Below, piece after piece: positions 52,151-61,937 of a DNA stretch of 64,000 nucleotides. Each line of letters opens with the position of its first letter. The stretch's first letter is position 1. The translations under genes were made by a program, and so were the position numbers. Source of the stretch: an uncultured Lachnospiraceae bacterium (GTDB lineage Bacteria; Bacillota; Clostridia; Lachnospirales; Lachnospiraceae). The notes beneath the pieces are model-generated. The model ran no database searches. It had not been told where the DNA came from and saw only the letters and a program-made list of their open reading frames with translations. Where the stretch lies: NCBI GenBank assembly GCA_947566645.1, contig CANOKL010000007.1:47222-111221 (forward strand), in the 5' to 3' direction.

Positions 52151-52267
52151 TTATTGAGCTTTCGGTTCAGCCGTTTCTATATATTTAATAATTTCGATTA
52201 TTTTCTCGGCTGATATGCCTTCCTCTTCCAACTTTTGAATAAGGTGAACTACTTCTTTGCCTGTCAT
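52151..52267 (-). CDS. Small 38-residue protein upstream of the Fic gene
   Basis: On the minus strand, ATG at 52267 with GCAGGTG seven bases upstream opens a 38-residue frame: MTGKEVVHLIQKLEEEGIS, then AEKIIEIIKYIETAEPKAQ. It is a compact helical, acidic protein that looks like a real coding sequence. I do not recognise the family. It is about 120 bases upstream of the Fic gene in the same direction, so it could share a transcript with it; whether it modulates Fic is speculation. Its 3' end abuts the half REP. Confidence 0.55.
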   Translation of the reverse strand: MTGKEVVHLIQKLEEEGISAEKIIEIIKYIETAEPKAQ

Positions 52268-52523
52268 ATTATCACCTGCTTTCTAAAGTCTTTCGGTTAT
52301 GTTGGTATTTTTATTATAGCAATAAGAATTTTTGGTGTAAAGGTGATCTTCCCGGCTGGCCAAAAATTTTTTTGTACTCTAAAAGCAAAAATATACTATA
52401 TCATCGCAGATTTTTTATATATTGTTACAAATCAGATTATTATAATTTTTTGTATAGATATTCGTAATACATCATCCATAGAGAGGTATTATGAAAAAAT
52501 GAAAGAAGGAGGAATAAGAAACT

Positions 52524-55500
52524 ATGAACAAAAAGAGGGGCTTGATTTTGAGTTTGATACTCACGCTTGCTCTGTCGATGATCTACGTCCCGTCAGGGAC
52601 GGGTGTTGCAGAGGCAGCTGCAAAAAAGATCACGATTACCCAAAAGAAAGTGACGATTACACAGGGTAAGAAAAAAACGCTTAAAGTTAAAACCTCACCC
52701 AAGTCACTGAAAAAGAAGGTAAAATGGAGCACGTCAAATAAGAAGGTTGCCAAAGTAAGCAAGAAGGGTGTTGTAAAAGGCATCAAAGCCGGGAAAGCAA
52801 CCATTAAGGCCAAGGTGAAAAGCGGTAAAAAAACATATACTGCAAAATGTAAGGTAACTGTAAAAGCGAAAAAGAAACCAACATCAACACCACAGCCGGC
52901 ACCGAAGCCACAGCCGACACCAACACCGCAGCCGACAGACCTTAAACCTGGTGCAGCGGTAAAGAAGGACTCGTCATCACCGACTGGTTATACAGTAACG
53001 TTTGTATATGAAAATGCAAAGGCTAAAAAGGTTGATCTGTCCGGAACCTTCGCGTTCTATAAAGAGGGCGGAGATAAGGGTAAGCTTCCGGAAAAGATGT
53101 ACAGCGCCTATGAGTGGGAGCCGGGTATGTTCCGTGCAAGCAGTTCAGATCTGGCAACAACCATAGCAATGAAGAAGAAGGCAGGAACTAATTACTGGGT
53201 GGCAGACGTTCCGCTTCCAAGCGGCCACTATCTGTATAATTATATTGTTGATGACGCAAAAGAAGGAATCACTGACCCGGGTAACGGGCCAATGGTATCA
53301 ACAGCAGCCAGTGGAAACAAGGCGAAGCTTAGCACAGTTGATGTACCATATGCAGATGTGCAGGGTGCATGCCTTGACTTTTCATTTATGATGAAGAATA
53401 CGAATGTTCCGGCCGGTGAGGTAGTCTATGCGGACTATAAGGATGTTAATGGAAATGACGCACCGCTGGCAATCTATCTGCCCAATGGATATGATAAGAA
53501 CCGGGCAGAAGGGTATAAGGTATTATATCTGAGCCATGGTTTCGGCGGCAGTGAGATGGAGTGGTTTTCCAGTGGAAATACTCAGTACGTATTTGATAAA
53601 CTGATTGCTGATAAAGCTATAGAACCGACAATCGTAGTTACGATGAACAATACGAATTATAGCTGGAAACTTGATGTAATCCATGATAATGTGATGAATT
53701 GCATTATTCCTTTTATGGAGAAAAATTATAATGCAGGAAAGAGTGCATCTGACCGGGCATTTAGCGGGCTTTCCATGGGAGGAAGGACAACAGCCTACAT
53801 GTATACGAAGGAAGCAGAGAACTTTGGTTACTTCGGCATTCTCAGCGGTTCAACATGGGATGGATTTACGGAAGATGTGAGCGTGGACAGCTTAAGGAAG
53901 CCTGCAGTTATGTTTGGAGCCGGATGTTATGATTTTGGCCTTACTTCAACAGGCGGAAATGGACCATCAGGATTTGCTATTGATGAGATGGCTCAGAAGC
54001 TGAACGAGATTGGGATTACTGACTACGGATATTACGAAGTAAAAGGCGGGCATGACTGGACCGTATGGCCGCAGCTTATTAAGATCTTTGCAGAGAAATA
54101 TTTGTGGAAACAGCCGGCGGATCTTAAGCCTGGCGTAACGGTAGAAGAAAATTCAAAATCACCAACAGGCTATACGGCAACATTTGTATATAGAAATGCA
54201 GATGCAGGAAAGGTTGATCTGGCCGGAACCTTTGCCTTCTATAAAGAGGGCGGAGACAAAGGGAAGCTTCCGGAAAAGATGTACAGCGCCTATGAGTGGA
54301 AGCCAGGGATGTTCCGTGCGAATAATACAGATCTGGCAGCGAAGATAGAGATGAGGAAGAGAAAAGGAACAAATTGCTGGGTGGCTAAAGTTCCGCTTCC
54401 AAGTGGCCATTATTTGTATAACTATATAGTTGATGATGCGAAAGAAGGAATTACTGATCCAAATAATGGACCGATGGTATCGACAGCAGCCAGCGGAAGC
54501 AAGGCAAAGCTCAGTACGGTGGACGTACCATATGCAGACGAGCAGGGGGCAAGTATTGATTTTTCGTTTATGATGAAGGATGAGAATGTTCCGGCCGGTG
54601 AGGTGGTATATGCGGACTATACGGATGTAAAGGGGAATCTCGCACCGTTAGCGATCTATCTTCCTTATGGATATGATAAGAGCCGTACAGAAGGATATAA
54701 AGTATTATACCTGAGCCATGGCGCCGGCGGAAGCGAGATGGAGTGGTTTTCCAGTGGAAATACCCAGTATGTATTTGATAAGCTGATTGCAAACCAGACA
54801 ATAGAGCCGACCATTGTAGTTACAATGAATAATACAAATTATAGCTGGGATCTTCCGGTAATCCGTGAAAACATAATGATGCATATTATTCCGTTTATGG
54901 AAGAGAATTATAATGCGGGAAAGAATCCGTCTGACAGGGCATTTAGCGGACTTTCTATGGGAGGAGTCACAACATCTTATATGTATTCAAAAGAAGCAGA
55001 GAATTTTGGATATTTTGGAATCCTTAGTGGTTCAACGCAAACTGGGCTTGATGAGGGTGACGTGAGCGTAGATAGCTTAAAGAAGCCAGCAGTTATGCTT
55101 GGAGCAGGATGTTACGATTTTGGATTGACTGGTAATTTGGAATTGACTGGTAAGGGGAGCTTTCCTATCAGTGGATTTGCTGCCAGACTAGATGAGATGG
55201 GGATTACTGACTACGGATATTATGAAGTAAAAGGCGGACATGACTGGATCGTATGGCCGCAGCTTATTAAGATTTTTGCTGAGAAATATTTGTGGAAGGT
55301 GCCACAGCCTGGTGTGACAGTAAGAGAAGATTCAGAATCGCCTACAGGTTATACGGCAACTTTTGTATATGAGAACGCTGATGCAAAAGAAGTTAAACTG
55401 GCTGGGACATTTGCATTTTACAAAGAAGGAGGAGATATAGGAAAACTTCCAGTGAAAATGTACAGTGCTTATGAATGGGAGCCAGGTATGTTCCGTGCAA

Positions 55501-56459
55501 GCAGTACAGACTTAGCGGCAAGCATAGAGATGAAGAAGAAAGGAACATACTGGACAGTTGACGTTCCGCTGCCAGGTGGCCACTATCTGTATAACTATAT
55601 TGTTGACGGGGCAAAGCAGGGAATCACGGATCCGGCTAACGGACCGATGAAGTCAACTGCACAGAGCGGAAGCACAGCAAAGCTTAGTACTGTTGATGTA
55701 CCGTATGCAGATGTGCAGGGTACCAGCATTGACTTTACATTCATGATGAAGGATGACAATGCAGCGGAAGGTCAGCTTACATTTGCTGATTATACAGATG
55801 TAAATGGAGCCCAGGCACCATTAGCAATTTATCTTCCTGCCGGGTATGATGCAAACAGAGCAGAGGGCTACAAAGTACTCTATCTGAGCCATGGAGGCGG
55901 CGGAAATGAGACAGAATGGTTTTCAAGCGGCAGTACACACCGGGTATTCGATAATATGATTGCAGCCGGTACTGTAGAGCCAACAATCGTAGTTACAATG
56001 AGTAATGGTGTTTATGGATGGGATATGAATGTTATACATGAAAATATGATGGGACATGTTATCCCGTTTATGGAAGAGAATTATAATGTAGGAAAGACGC
56101 CTGCTGACAGAGCATTTGCAGGACTCTCTATGGGAGGGATGACTGCGTCCCGTATGTACACGGCGGAAGCGGAGAACTTCGGATACTTTGGCATTTTCAG
56201 CGGTTCATCACTGGAAGGATTTACTGATGATGTGAATGTGGATAGCCTGAAGAAGCCAGTCCTTATGGTTGGAGCCGGATATTATGATATGGCTCTGATG
56301 CCAGGTACAGGTGTTGCAAATTCTACAACAGCGGATCTGTGTACAAAACTTGGAAGCCTGAAGATTCCTTATGGCTATTATAATGTAAAGGGCGGGCATG
56401 ACTGGACAACCTGGCCGCAGCTTATTAAGATTTTTGCAGAACAATATCTGTGGAAATAA
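52524..56459 (+). CDS. Secreted triple-module esterase (CE1-like) with Big_2 domain
   Basis: The 1311-residue protein has a signal peptide (to about residue 33, VAEAAA), a lysine-rich Big_2-type domain (about 34-115), a Pro/Thr/Gln linker, and three tandem modules of about 390 residues. Each module has an N-terminal E-set/CBM48-like part (SGTFAFYKEGGDKGKLPEK, GHYLYNYIVDDAKEGITDP) and an esterase D/CE1-like part with SHG, the nucleophile GLSMGG (Ser417, Ser811, Ser1202) and GGHDW carrying the catalytic His. CE1-type enzymes remove acetyl or feruloyl groups from plant xylan. All three modules keep Ser and His, so all may be active. AAGGAGG precedes the ATG. No sortase or dockerin was seen. Confidence 0.88.
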   Translation: MNKKRGLILSLILTLALSMIYVPSGTGVAEAAAKKITITQKKVTITQGKKKTLKVKTSPKSLKKKVKWSTSNKKVAKVSKKGVVKGIKAGKATIKAKVKSGKKTYTAKCKVTVKAKKKPTSTPQPAPKPQPTPTPQPTDLKPGAAVKKDSSSPTGYTVTFVYENAKAKKVDLSGTFAFYKEGGDKGKLPEKMYSAYEWEPGMFRASSSDLATTIAMKKKAGTNYWVADVPLPSGHYLYNYIVDDAKEGITDPGNGPMVSTAASGNKAKLSTVDVPYADVQGACLDFSFMMKNTNVPAGEVVYADYKDVNGNDAPLAIYLPNGYDKNRAEGYKVLYLSHGFGGSEMEWFSSGNTQYVFDKLIADKAIEPTIVVTMNNTNYSWKLDVIHDNVMNCIIPFMEKNYNAGKSASDRAFSGLSMGGRTTAYMYTKEAENFGYFGILSGSTWDGFTEDVSVDSLRKPAVMFGAGCYDFGLTSTGGNGPSGFAIDEMAQKLNEIGITDYGYYEVKGGHDWTVWPQLIKIFAEKYLWKQPADLKPGVTVEENSKSPTGYTATFVYRNADAGKVDLAGTFAFYKEGGDKGKLPEKMYSAYEWKPGMFRANNTDLAAKIEMRKRKGTNCWVAKVPLPSGHYLYNYIVDDAKEGITDPNNGPMVSTAASGSKAKLSTVDVPYADEQGASIDFSFMMKDENVPAGEVVYADYTDVKGNLAPLAIYLPYGYDKSRTEGYKVLYLSHGAGGSEMEWFSSGNTQYVFDKLIANQTIEPTIVVTMNNTNYSWDLPVIRENIMMHIIPFMEENYNAGKNPSDRAFSGLSMGGVTTSYMYSKEAENFGYFGILSGSTQTGLDEGDVSVDSLKKPAVMLGAGCYDFGLTGNLELTGKGSFPISGFAARLDEMGITDYGYYEVKGGHDWIVWPQLIKIFAEKYLWKVPQPGVTVREDSESPTGYTATFVYENADAKEVKLAGTFAFYKEGGDIGKLPVKMYSAYEWEPGMFRASSTDLAASIEMKKKGTYWTVDVPLPGGHYLYNYIVDGAKQGITDPANGPMKSTAQSGSTAKLSTVDVPYADVQGTSIDFTFMMKDDNAAEGQLTFADYTDVNGAQAPLAIYLPAGYDANRAEGYKVLYLSHGGGGNETEWFSSGSTHRVFDNMIAAGTVEPTIVVTMSNGVYGWDMNVIHENMMGHVIPFMEENYNVGKTPADRAFAGLSMGGMTASRMYTAEAENFGYFGIFSGSSLEGFTDDVNVDSLKKPVLMVGAGYYDMALMPGTGVANSTTADLCTKLGSLKIPYGYYNVKGGHDWTTWPQLIKIFAEQYLWK
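52938..56456 (+). repeat. Three tandem coding repeats of about 1.18 kb in the esterase gene
   Basis: Modules start at 52938, 54120 and 55299 and are 394, 393 and 386 residues long. The first two are more alike at DNA level than the third, which lacks some indels, so the order of duplication can be inferred. Long near-identical stretches make recombination likely. Confidence 0.85.
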
Positions 56460-56478
56460 AAGTCTTGCTGATTAACAG

Positions 56479-56510
56479 AAGGCTCCCCGTGGGATTTCGT
56501 GGGGAGCCTT
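56479..56510. terminator. Terminator between esterase and binding protein genes
   Basis: AAGGCTCCCC (56479-56488) pairs perfectly with GGGGAGCCTT (56501-56510), between two converging genes; GTTTTAG follows a few bases later. Confidence 0.75.
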
Positions 56511-56519
56511 AAGTGCGTT

Positions 56520-58070
56520 TTAGTGTATCTGTGTGTTTTTCTTCCACTTTTTAAACTGCAGCCGTTCTTCCTCAATGACATCATCTATCCCATTTAACTT
56601 CATCTCCGCAAGCATCATAGGAAGTGTTTCGTCAGGATTGACCAGTCCGTTTTCCAGAGGCTCCCGATAGCCTGCATAGATAGCCTCCAGATTATAATAT
56701 TCGGTTGCCACCCTGCTGATATCAAAATTAAAGCCAAAATCACAGCACTGAATTGCAGATCTGTTAAATTCACGGATATCGTTCCAGTGTGTCAGAGGCC
56801 TGCCCTCCCAGACGTGTGAGATAAACGGATTAGGCTTTCTCCATGCTTCTTTAAGAAAAGGATTATTCGTGTTCTCATCCACATATGTGATATGTCCATC
56901 ATCTGTTTTTCTATAATGAATACCTTCTACACCATAGCACATAAGATTCATGATTTCCGGACTGGTGAAGAATAAATCCAGCAGCTGAATAGACTTTTCC
57001 GGAGAAACAGTATTGGATGTGACAGCATAGGAATAAAATGGAAGCGAATTAAAGCTTACAGCAGTCTCCCCCAGCGTAACACAGATCATTTCATGCCCGG
57101 CAGCCTCGCTGTCTTCCGCTTCCAGCCCTGGGTGCCATTTTGTAATATACGAAAATATTTCCCCTTTCCGTACTCTCTGAAACAAATCCTCCGTCTGCCC
57201 CAGGGGATCCTGGTCAATATATCCCTTTAAATACCAGTTTCTGATACGCTTTAATGCCTGCATGTATTCATCTGACTCAAAGAGATTCACAATTTCTTCC
57301 GATCTGCCGTAATCGGGATGTATTCCAACACGAAAGATACCTGTCATCACATCTGAAAAATACATATTTGACAGCATGGACCCAGTGCCAGAAGTTACCA
57401 CAGTCATACCAGGTTCACCGTGTTTTACAATTTCAAATACCTTTTCCAGGTCATCCTGGGTCTGGATATCCTCTGCCTGTATATGATATTTGTCCAGAAT
57501 ATCCTTCCGGAGCATATAGGCATTGGTTCCAACTGCATAATCACGGTTATTCGGAATGCTGTAAATGTGATCATTAAATTTACAGGTTTCGAGGCTGCTT
57601 TTACCTGTTTCCCGGATGATTCCTCTGCCGTAGTCCACAAGAAGTTTATCAAGAGGAAGGATATTTTGGCTCAGATATTTTTCCCGCAGGCCATTTCCAA
57701 AGATAGTTATAATGTCAAGCTGCCTGCCGCCGGCAAGCATGAAATTAATATTTTCCACAGAGGTATCCCGTAGAAATTCTACTTCAATCTGCCTTTCGCG
57801 GCGGGTAATTTTATTGATCTCTGCTTCAACCAGACGCAGCTCCTTTTCCTTAACACCCGGGAATTCGATTGCAGCTATGATTTTCGTATAATTTTCATCT
57901 TTGTCTGTCAGTGGGGCTGCGTGGGACTTTGTTTCCGTTAATGAGACTGCGTGGGTTCTGGGATCCTTTGAGCATTTGGGTAAAATATTCTTTTCAAACC
58001 GGGCGAGAATTCCCAGTGCAAAGATCCCAAGCAGACAGACTACAGCGCCTGCTTTCTTTTTATTTTTCAT
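56520..58070 (-). CDS. Extracellular solute-binding protein, apparently orphan (no permease genes)
   Basis: The 516-residue protein resembles large family 1 sugar-binding proteins: FLRDTSVENINFMLAGGRQLDIITI, ILPLDKLLVDYG, YSIPNNRDYAVGTNAYMLRKDILDKY, and a C-terminal part with SPEIMNLMCYGVEGIHY. The N-terminus has a hydrophobic helix (about residues 8-24) but no clear lipobox, so it may stay anchored by this helix. AGGAGAAAG precedes the ATG. It lies downstream of a YesM/YesN-type pair on the same strand, and no permease gene is near. It may deliver sugar to a transporter elsewhere or act as the ligand-sensing partner of the kinase. Confidence 0.85.
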   Translation of the reverse strand: MKNKKKAGAVVCLLGIFALGILARFEKNILPKCSKDPRTHAVSLTETKSHAAPLTDKDENYTKIIAAIEFPGVKEKELRLVEAEINKITRRERQIEVEFLRDTSVENINFMLAGGRQLDIITIFGNGLREKYLSQNILPLDKLLVDYGRGIIRETGKSSLETCKFNDHIYSIPNNRDYAVGTNAYMLRKDILDKYHIQAEDIQTQDDLEKVFEIVKHGEPGMTVVTSGTGSMLSNMYFSDVMTGIFRVGIHPDYGRSEEIVNLFESDEYMQALKRIRNWYLKGYIDQDPLGQTEDLFQRVRKGEIFSYITKWHPGLEAEDSEAAGHEMICVTLGETAVSFNSLPFYSYAVTSNTVSPEKSIQLLDLFFTSPEIMNLMCYGVEGIHYRKTDDGHITYVDENTNNPFLKEAWRKPNPFISHVWEGRPLTHWNDIREFNRSAIQCCDFGFNFDISRVATEYYNLEAIYAGYREPLENGLVNPDETLPMMLAEMKLNGIDDVIEEERLQFKKWKKNTQIH

Positions 58071-58160
58071 ATCTTTCTCCTGTCATCTGTGTAACTGTAC
58101 CATACCTTCGCGGGCTATAGTTTCCTGTTTGTAAGGGTTTGACTTTCCTTATTGTTATGG

Positions 58161-59762
58161 CTATTCTGTATTCTTTTCTTCTGAAATATCCTGCAATTGT
58201 ACCGGAAGAAAAATATCTATAACGGCACCAGTATGAGGACTGCCATCCCGCCCTGTTGAACCGTTCCGGAACTGGATTGTACCCTCTCTGCCATATAGAA
58301 TCCGTATCCTCTGAACAATATTATAAAGTCCTACATGTGAAAAACCGTGTTCATCTATAATGGGTGCGGCAGTATGGATTGCCTTCAGCGCCTTTTCTGA
58401 AAAGCCGTTTCCTGTATCTGCTATATGGATATGGATGGTATCTTTTTCCTCGTATATGCTTATGTAGATCTTCAAGGATTTATCAGTGGTTGTCTGATGC
58501 TTTACAGCATTTTCCACAAAGGTCTGAATGATCATTGCAGGAACCATGACAGCTCCAAGATTTTCAGGGACATCTGTTATAAGTTCTGGAGGGCTGTCTT
58601 TATAGCGTAATTTTTGAAGCTGGAGGTATGCATTTACGTGCTCCAGTTCTTCAGCAAGGACTACTTTTGATTTTGTGTGGAGGGAAGTTCTTGTATATTT
58701 ACTTAAAATAACTGAAGCATCTGCGGCTTCACTGGCACGGCCGGTCAGAATCAGATTCCGTATCAGGCTCAGACAATTGTTCAGAAAATGAGGACTGATC
58801 TGACTCTGCAAAAATTGAAGCTGTGCGTTCTTTTTTTCTAATTCCTCTTCCAGTAAAAGTGTATGGATTGGGGAGATAACAGTTTTCTTGGTCAGAAATA
58901 TCACAAGACATAATACAAAAATGCCTGCGGACAGGATCAGAAACAAGGGCAGTATAAACTGAGCTGCGATGACAGCTCCCCAATTAAAAGGTTCTGTTTT
59001 TAAAACAGTAAATTCCTTATCCCTTGATGATATTTTTGTGAACTCGTATTTTGAATTCGTTGCCTGACCATCCTGAATGTCGGACAGTGATATTTCATTT
59101 CCATGATTCCTGTTTAGGATTGTTCCGGCACTGTCGCTGATAAAATATTTTGTATGCTCGGAGGAATCCGATGCCTCCAGATAGCTGATCATATTTTCAG
59201 GCTTCATCCATGCACCAAAATAAGTATCATCTACAGAGATCATATAAAAAAGGTAATACTCATCTTCGATACTGAGGGAAAACCACCGGTTTGTATTGCC
59301 CTTTGCATTATGGAATGCTTCTGTAATACTGTAAATGTTCTTCTTAATACTGGTATGGTAGTGGTTGGCGATGCCTGAACTCTTTACCCCAATATAGCAG
59401 CTTCTCCTGGTGTCATATAAAAACAGTCCGTTTAGCATTTTATATTTAGCGAGCTCTGTATTCCAACTGTTTTTCTTTTCTGACAATGCCTGGTAATAAT
59501 GGATCTCTTTCCTGGATCTGTTTATTTTCTGGAGTGTAAGCTTGTCCATGCTTTGAGATATGACCAGGGTTTCAATATCATCCATAAAGTTTTCCATCAT
59601 CTGTACATATATACGTAATGCCTGCTCCTGTGCTTCCGTTCTCTGAGCCTGGGACTGACGAAATGCTTTTAAATTATAACCGAAGGCAGCAATCATAGAA
59701 AATATGATAATACCAGTAATAATAAAAAGTAATCTTTTGTTAAAACGTTGTATATTATTCAT
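58161..59762 (-). CDS. Sensor histidine kinase, YesM type, without clear HAMP
   Basis: The 533-residue kinase has a membrane helix at about 11-29, an extracellular sensor of about 230 residues, a second helix at 262-290, and directly after it the His_kinase domain with LQFLQSQISPHFLNNC (His325), then VENAVKHQT, IADTGNGFSEKAL and HVGLYNIVQRIRILYG. The linker between helix 2 and the kinase is short, with no obvious HAMP domain. It overlaps the response regulator gene by eight bases. It probably senses an extracellular ligand, maybe with the binding protein coded 90 bases downstream. Confidence 0.92.
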   Translation of the reverse strand: MNNIQRFNKRLLFIITGIIIFSMIAAFGYNLKAFRQSQAQRTEAQEQALRIYVQMMENFMDDIETLVISQSMDKLTLQKINRSRKEIHYYQALSEKKNSWNTELAKYKMLNGLFLYDTRRSCYIGVKSSGIANHYHTSIKKNIYSITEAFHNAKGNTNRWFSLSIEDEYYLFYMISVDDTYFGAWMKPENMISYLEASDSSEHTKYFISDSAGTILNRNHGNEISLSDIQDGQATNSKYEFTKISSRDKEFTVLKTEPFNWGAVIAAQFILPLFLILSAGIFVLCLVIFLTKKTVISPIHTLLLEEELEKKNAQLQFLQSQISPHFLNNCLSLIRNLILTGRASEAADASVILSKYTRTSLHTKSKVVLAEELEHVNAYLQLQKLRYKDSPPELITDVPENLGAVMVPAMIIQTFVENAVKHQTTTDKSLKIYISIYEEKDTIHIHIADTGNGFSEKALKAIHTAAPIIDEHGFSHVGLYNIVQRIRILYGREGTIQFRNGSTGRDGSPHTGAVIDIFLPVQLQDISEEKNTE

Positions 59763-60489
59763 CCTTTTTCCTGGCCTTTTTCCGGTACGTTCCAGGCGTC
59801 ATGCCTGTTTCACGCTTAAAATGTTTGCCAAAATGGGCGGTATTCGAATACCCGACAGCCAGTGCAATATTGACTAAGGACTGGTCTGTACTACAGAGGA
59901 GTTTGCGGGCTTTTTCCATTCTCACCCTGATCAGGTAATCAATAAAAGAGCATCCGGTCTGTTCCTTGAAAATATGTGAAAAATAATCAGGATGTATAAA
60001 AAACATTTTAGAGATTGTTTTTCTATTGATATCCTTTTCGCAGTTATCCTGGATGTATTCGGTAATCTTTTTTATGAGCTGATCTGTGTTCATTTGTACA
60101 GGATCATCCCCATAGTCAGGAAGATGTCCGATCGCTTTTTCCAGAGCTTCCATTAATGGTTCCCTTTCAACAGGCTTAAGGAGATAATCACGCACACCCA
60201 GCTTCAAGGCAGATCTGGCATAGGAAAACCATGCATATCCTGTCAGAAAGATGATTTCCGCTTCTATCTTCCTGCTGCGGACCCATTCCGCCAGTTCAAG
60301 CCCGCTTCCGCCAGGCATCTCGATATCGCAGAGAATGAGGGGAGTATAATATTGTGTCAGAATTTTTTTGGCACAGGCTATATTCCTTGCGGTATAAATA
60401 TTGGAAATTCCAAGCTTTTTTCGGTCAATCATACTTTGAATGATTTCAAGCTCTAGTTCTTCATCATCTACAATCAGTATACTTGGCAT
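59755..60489 (-). CDS. Response regulator with AraC-type DNA-binding domain (short form)
   Basis: The 244-residue protein joins a receiver domain (VDDEE, phosphorylated Asp55 in LILCDIEMPGGSG, Lys in YLLKPVERE) directly to an AraC helix-turn-helix pair (INRKTISKMFFIHPDYFSHIFKE; LVNIALAVGYSNTAHFGKHFKR). It lacks the long middle domain found in the YesN-like protein at 24.0-25.5 kb. AGGAGG precedes the ATG. It is first gene of the operon with the kinase and the binding protein. Confidence 0.93.
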   Translation of the reverse strand: MPSILIVDDEELELEIIQSMIDRKKLGISNIYTARNIACAKKILTQYYTPLILCDIEMPGGSGLELAEWVRSRKIEAEIIFLTGYAWFSYARSALKLGVRDYLLKPVEREPLMEALEKAIGHLPDYGDDPVQMNTDQLIKKITEYIQDNCEKDINRKTISKMFFIHPDYFSHIFKEQTGCSFIDYLIRVRMEKARKLLCSTDQSLVNIALAVGYSNTAHFGKHFKRETGMTPGTYRKKARKKDE

Positions 60490-61137
60490 TGGATTCCTCC
60501 TGATATTGTGCTCCTGATGGGTTAGACAATCGTTGCTGCCTAAACTGTTTATAAAAGGAGTATATTGCTGCTATAAGCAGAAGGTTGTGAATAATGTTGC
60601 TATATCTTCCTTTTAGTGTAAAAATTTGTGACAATTGACGAAAGGGATGTGTATGTTTTTATTATAAACGTTTATATAAAAAAATCAATATATTCCTGTG
60701 ATTTTACGAACAAATTTAATATTTTAAGGATAGGTTTGCAATTATCAAACCTATCAATTGTGCCAAAATGTTGCTGAAAAGAATTGAAATTATACAAATA
60801 CTACTGCATATGAATATAATCGAATACGAGCAAAGAGTGTATTGCATGAATACAGGCAACTTGGTCAGAGTCGAGAAGACTTGGACAGAGCCGTGGACTG
60901 GACCTGGAAGTGGGATGCCAGAATGATGAAACGGGATTTATAAGCATGAATTCTGCGATTTAAGCCGCTTTACAAAATAACAGGCAAAATTCCATCATCA
61001 TCCATAAAAGAAAAGCTCTGAGGGGCAAATACAAGCCTCCCAGAGCCTTTTATTTTCACTCTGCCCCATGCTATAATCCAACCATGCAAAACGGCTGCAT
61101 ATATGCAATTCATCACATAACATACAAGGAGACCATT
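60490..61137. other. Intergenic region of about 650 bases, AT-rich, mostly without genes
   Basis: The left third should hold the promoter for the minus-strand regulator operon. A perfect 10-base inverted repeat, GATAGGTTTG and CAAACCTATC (60729-60755), lies in very AT-rich DNA. On the plus strand a short frame near 60845-60942 reads HEYRQLGQSREDLDRAVDW and ends WKWDARMMKRDL; it has no start codon with a ribosome site and looks like the tail of a lost gene. A terminator lies at 61011-61056. Nothing else could be assigned. Confidence 0.5.
61011..61056 (+). terminator. Terminator upstream of the amidase remnant
   Basis: A stem formed by 61011-61026 and 61035-61050 (GCTCTG with CAGAGC, then GGGGC with GCCTCC) is followed by TATTTT. 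It would end a plus-strand transcript whose gene has decayed. Confidence 0.6.
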
Positions 61138-61933
61138 ATGAAACTGACACCACAGTACACCGTCACGGAGCAGTCCATCGACCGCTAGTAGGGGCAGAGC
61201 CAGAGCTTTACACCGTGGAATATAACTCTGCCAAGAACGACGTAAACAAGAAGAGTGCGCGTCCGATACTGCGGAACCGTATGCTTTTCGGGATGTTGTG
61301 TATAAGCGTCTGATCGAGTTGTGCACTGATATCTGCAAGAGGAACGGTAAAAGTAAGCTGGTCTGGTTCGGGGATAAGGATAAGACGCTGAATTATACGA
61401 CGAAGAGCGGTGAGATGATCCTGACGGTTCACCGGTGGTTTGCAAATAAATCCTGTCCTGGAGACTGGCTGTATGTAAGGCTGGGCGACCTGGCTGAGAA
61501 GGTGACGGCGGCGCTGCAGGAGGCGGATCCCGGCGGCAGTGATTCTGATACACAGGAGAAGATCAAATGGTATCGTGTCCGGAAGAACTGGGCTGACAGC
61601 AAGGGCCAGAAGGGAGCCTATAAGATTCTGGATAACGCGAAGAAGTGCGCGGATCAGAATCCGGGGTATAAGGTGTTCGATGCTGACGGGAAGGTTGTGT
61701 ATGAGCCGAAGGCAGCGGAGTCTGCAGAGAAGGCGCCGTTTCTGATGAAGGTCGGCATTTCTGATCTGAATATCAGGAAGGGACCGGGGACGGATTACGG
61801 CAGGGTGAAGTTCATTCCGGTCAGTGTCTATACCATTGTGGAAGTGAAGGACGGAAAAGGGTCTGAGGCCGGATGGGGAAGGCTGAAGAGCGGGGCTGGA
61901 TGGATCGCGTTGGAGTTCGTGGAGAGAGTGTAA
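61138..61933 (+). pseudogene. Decayed endolysin-like N-acetylmuramoyl-L-alanine amidase with SH3 domain
   Basis: A gene start is preserved: AAGGAG and ATG 61138 give MKLTPQYTVTEQSIDR, then two TAG codons. Fragments in other frames follow (VEYNSAKNDVNKKSAR, then EPYAFRDVVYKRLIELC), and from about 61298 a long open frame codes for ICKRNGKSKLVWFGDKDK, MILTVHRWFANKSCPGDWLY (an amidase zinc-ligand region) and a C-terminal bacterial SH3 domain (SDLNIRKGPGTDYGRVKFIP). Most of the amidase catalytic domain has been deleted. Phage endolysins and sporulation-related amidases have this layout. It marks a decayed prophage or mobile element. Confidence 0.75.
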
Positions 61934-61937
61934 GATT

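Noticed and set aside
52235..52669. Plus-strand frame of 144 codons across the start of the esterase gene
   Set aside because: It overlaps the better supported 38-residue minus gene and the esterase signal peptide in another frame; its own start has no ribosome site.
61186..61191. Double TAG after 16 codons of the amidase gene as possible pyrrolysine or read-through
   Set aside because: The following sequence matches the amidase only after frame changes and a deletion, so decay explains it better.
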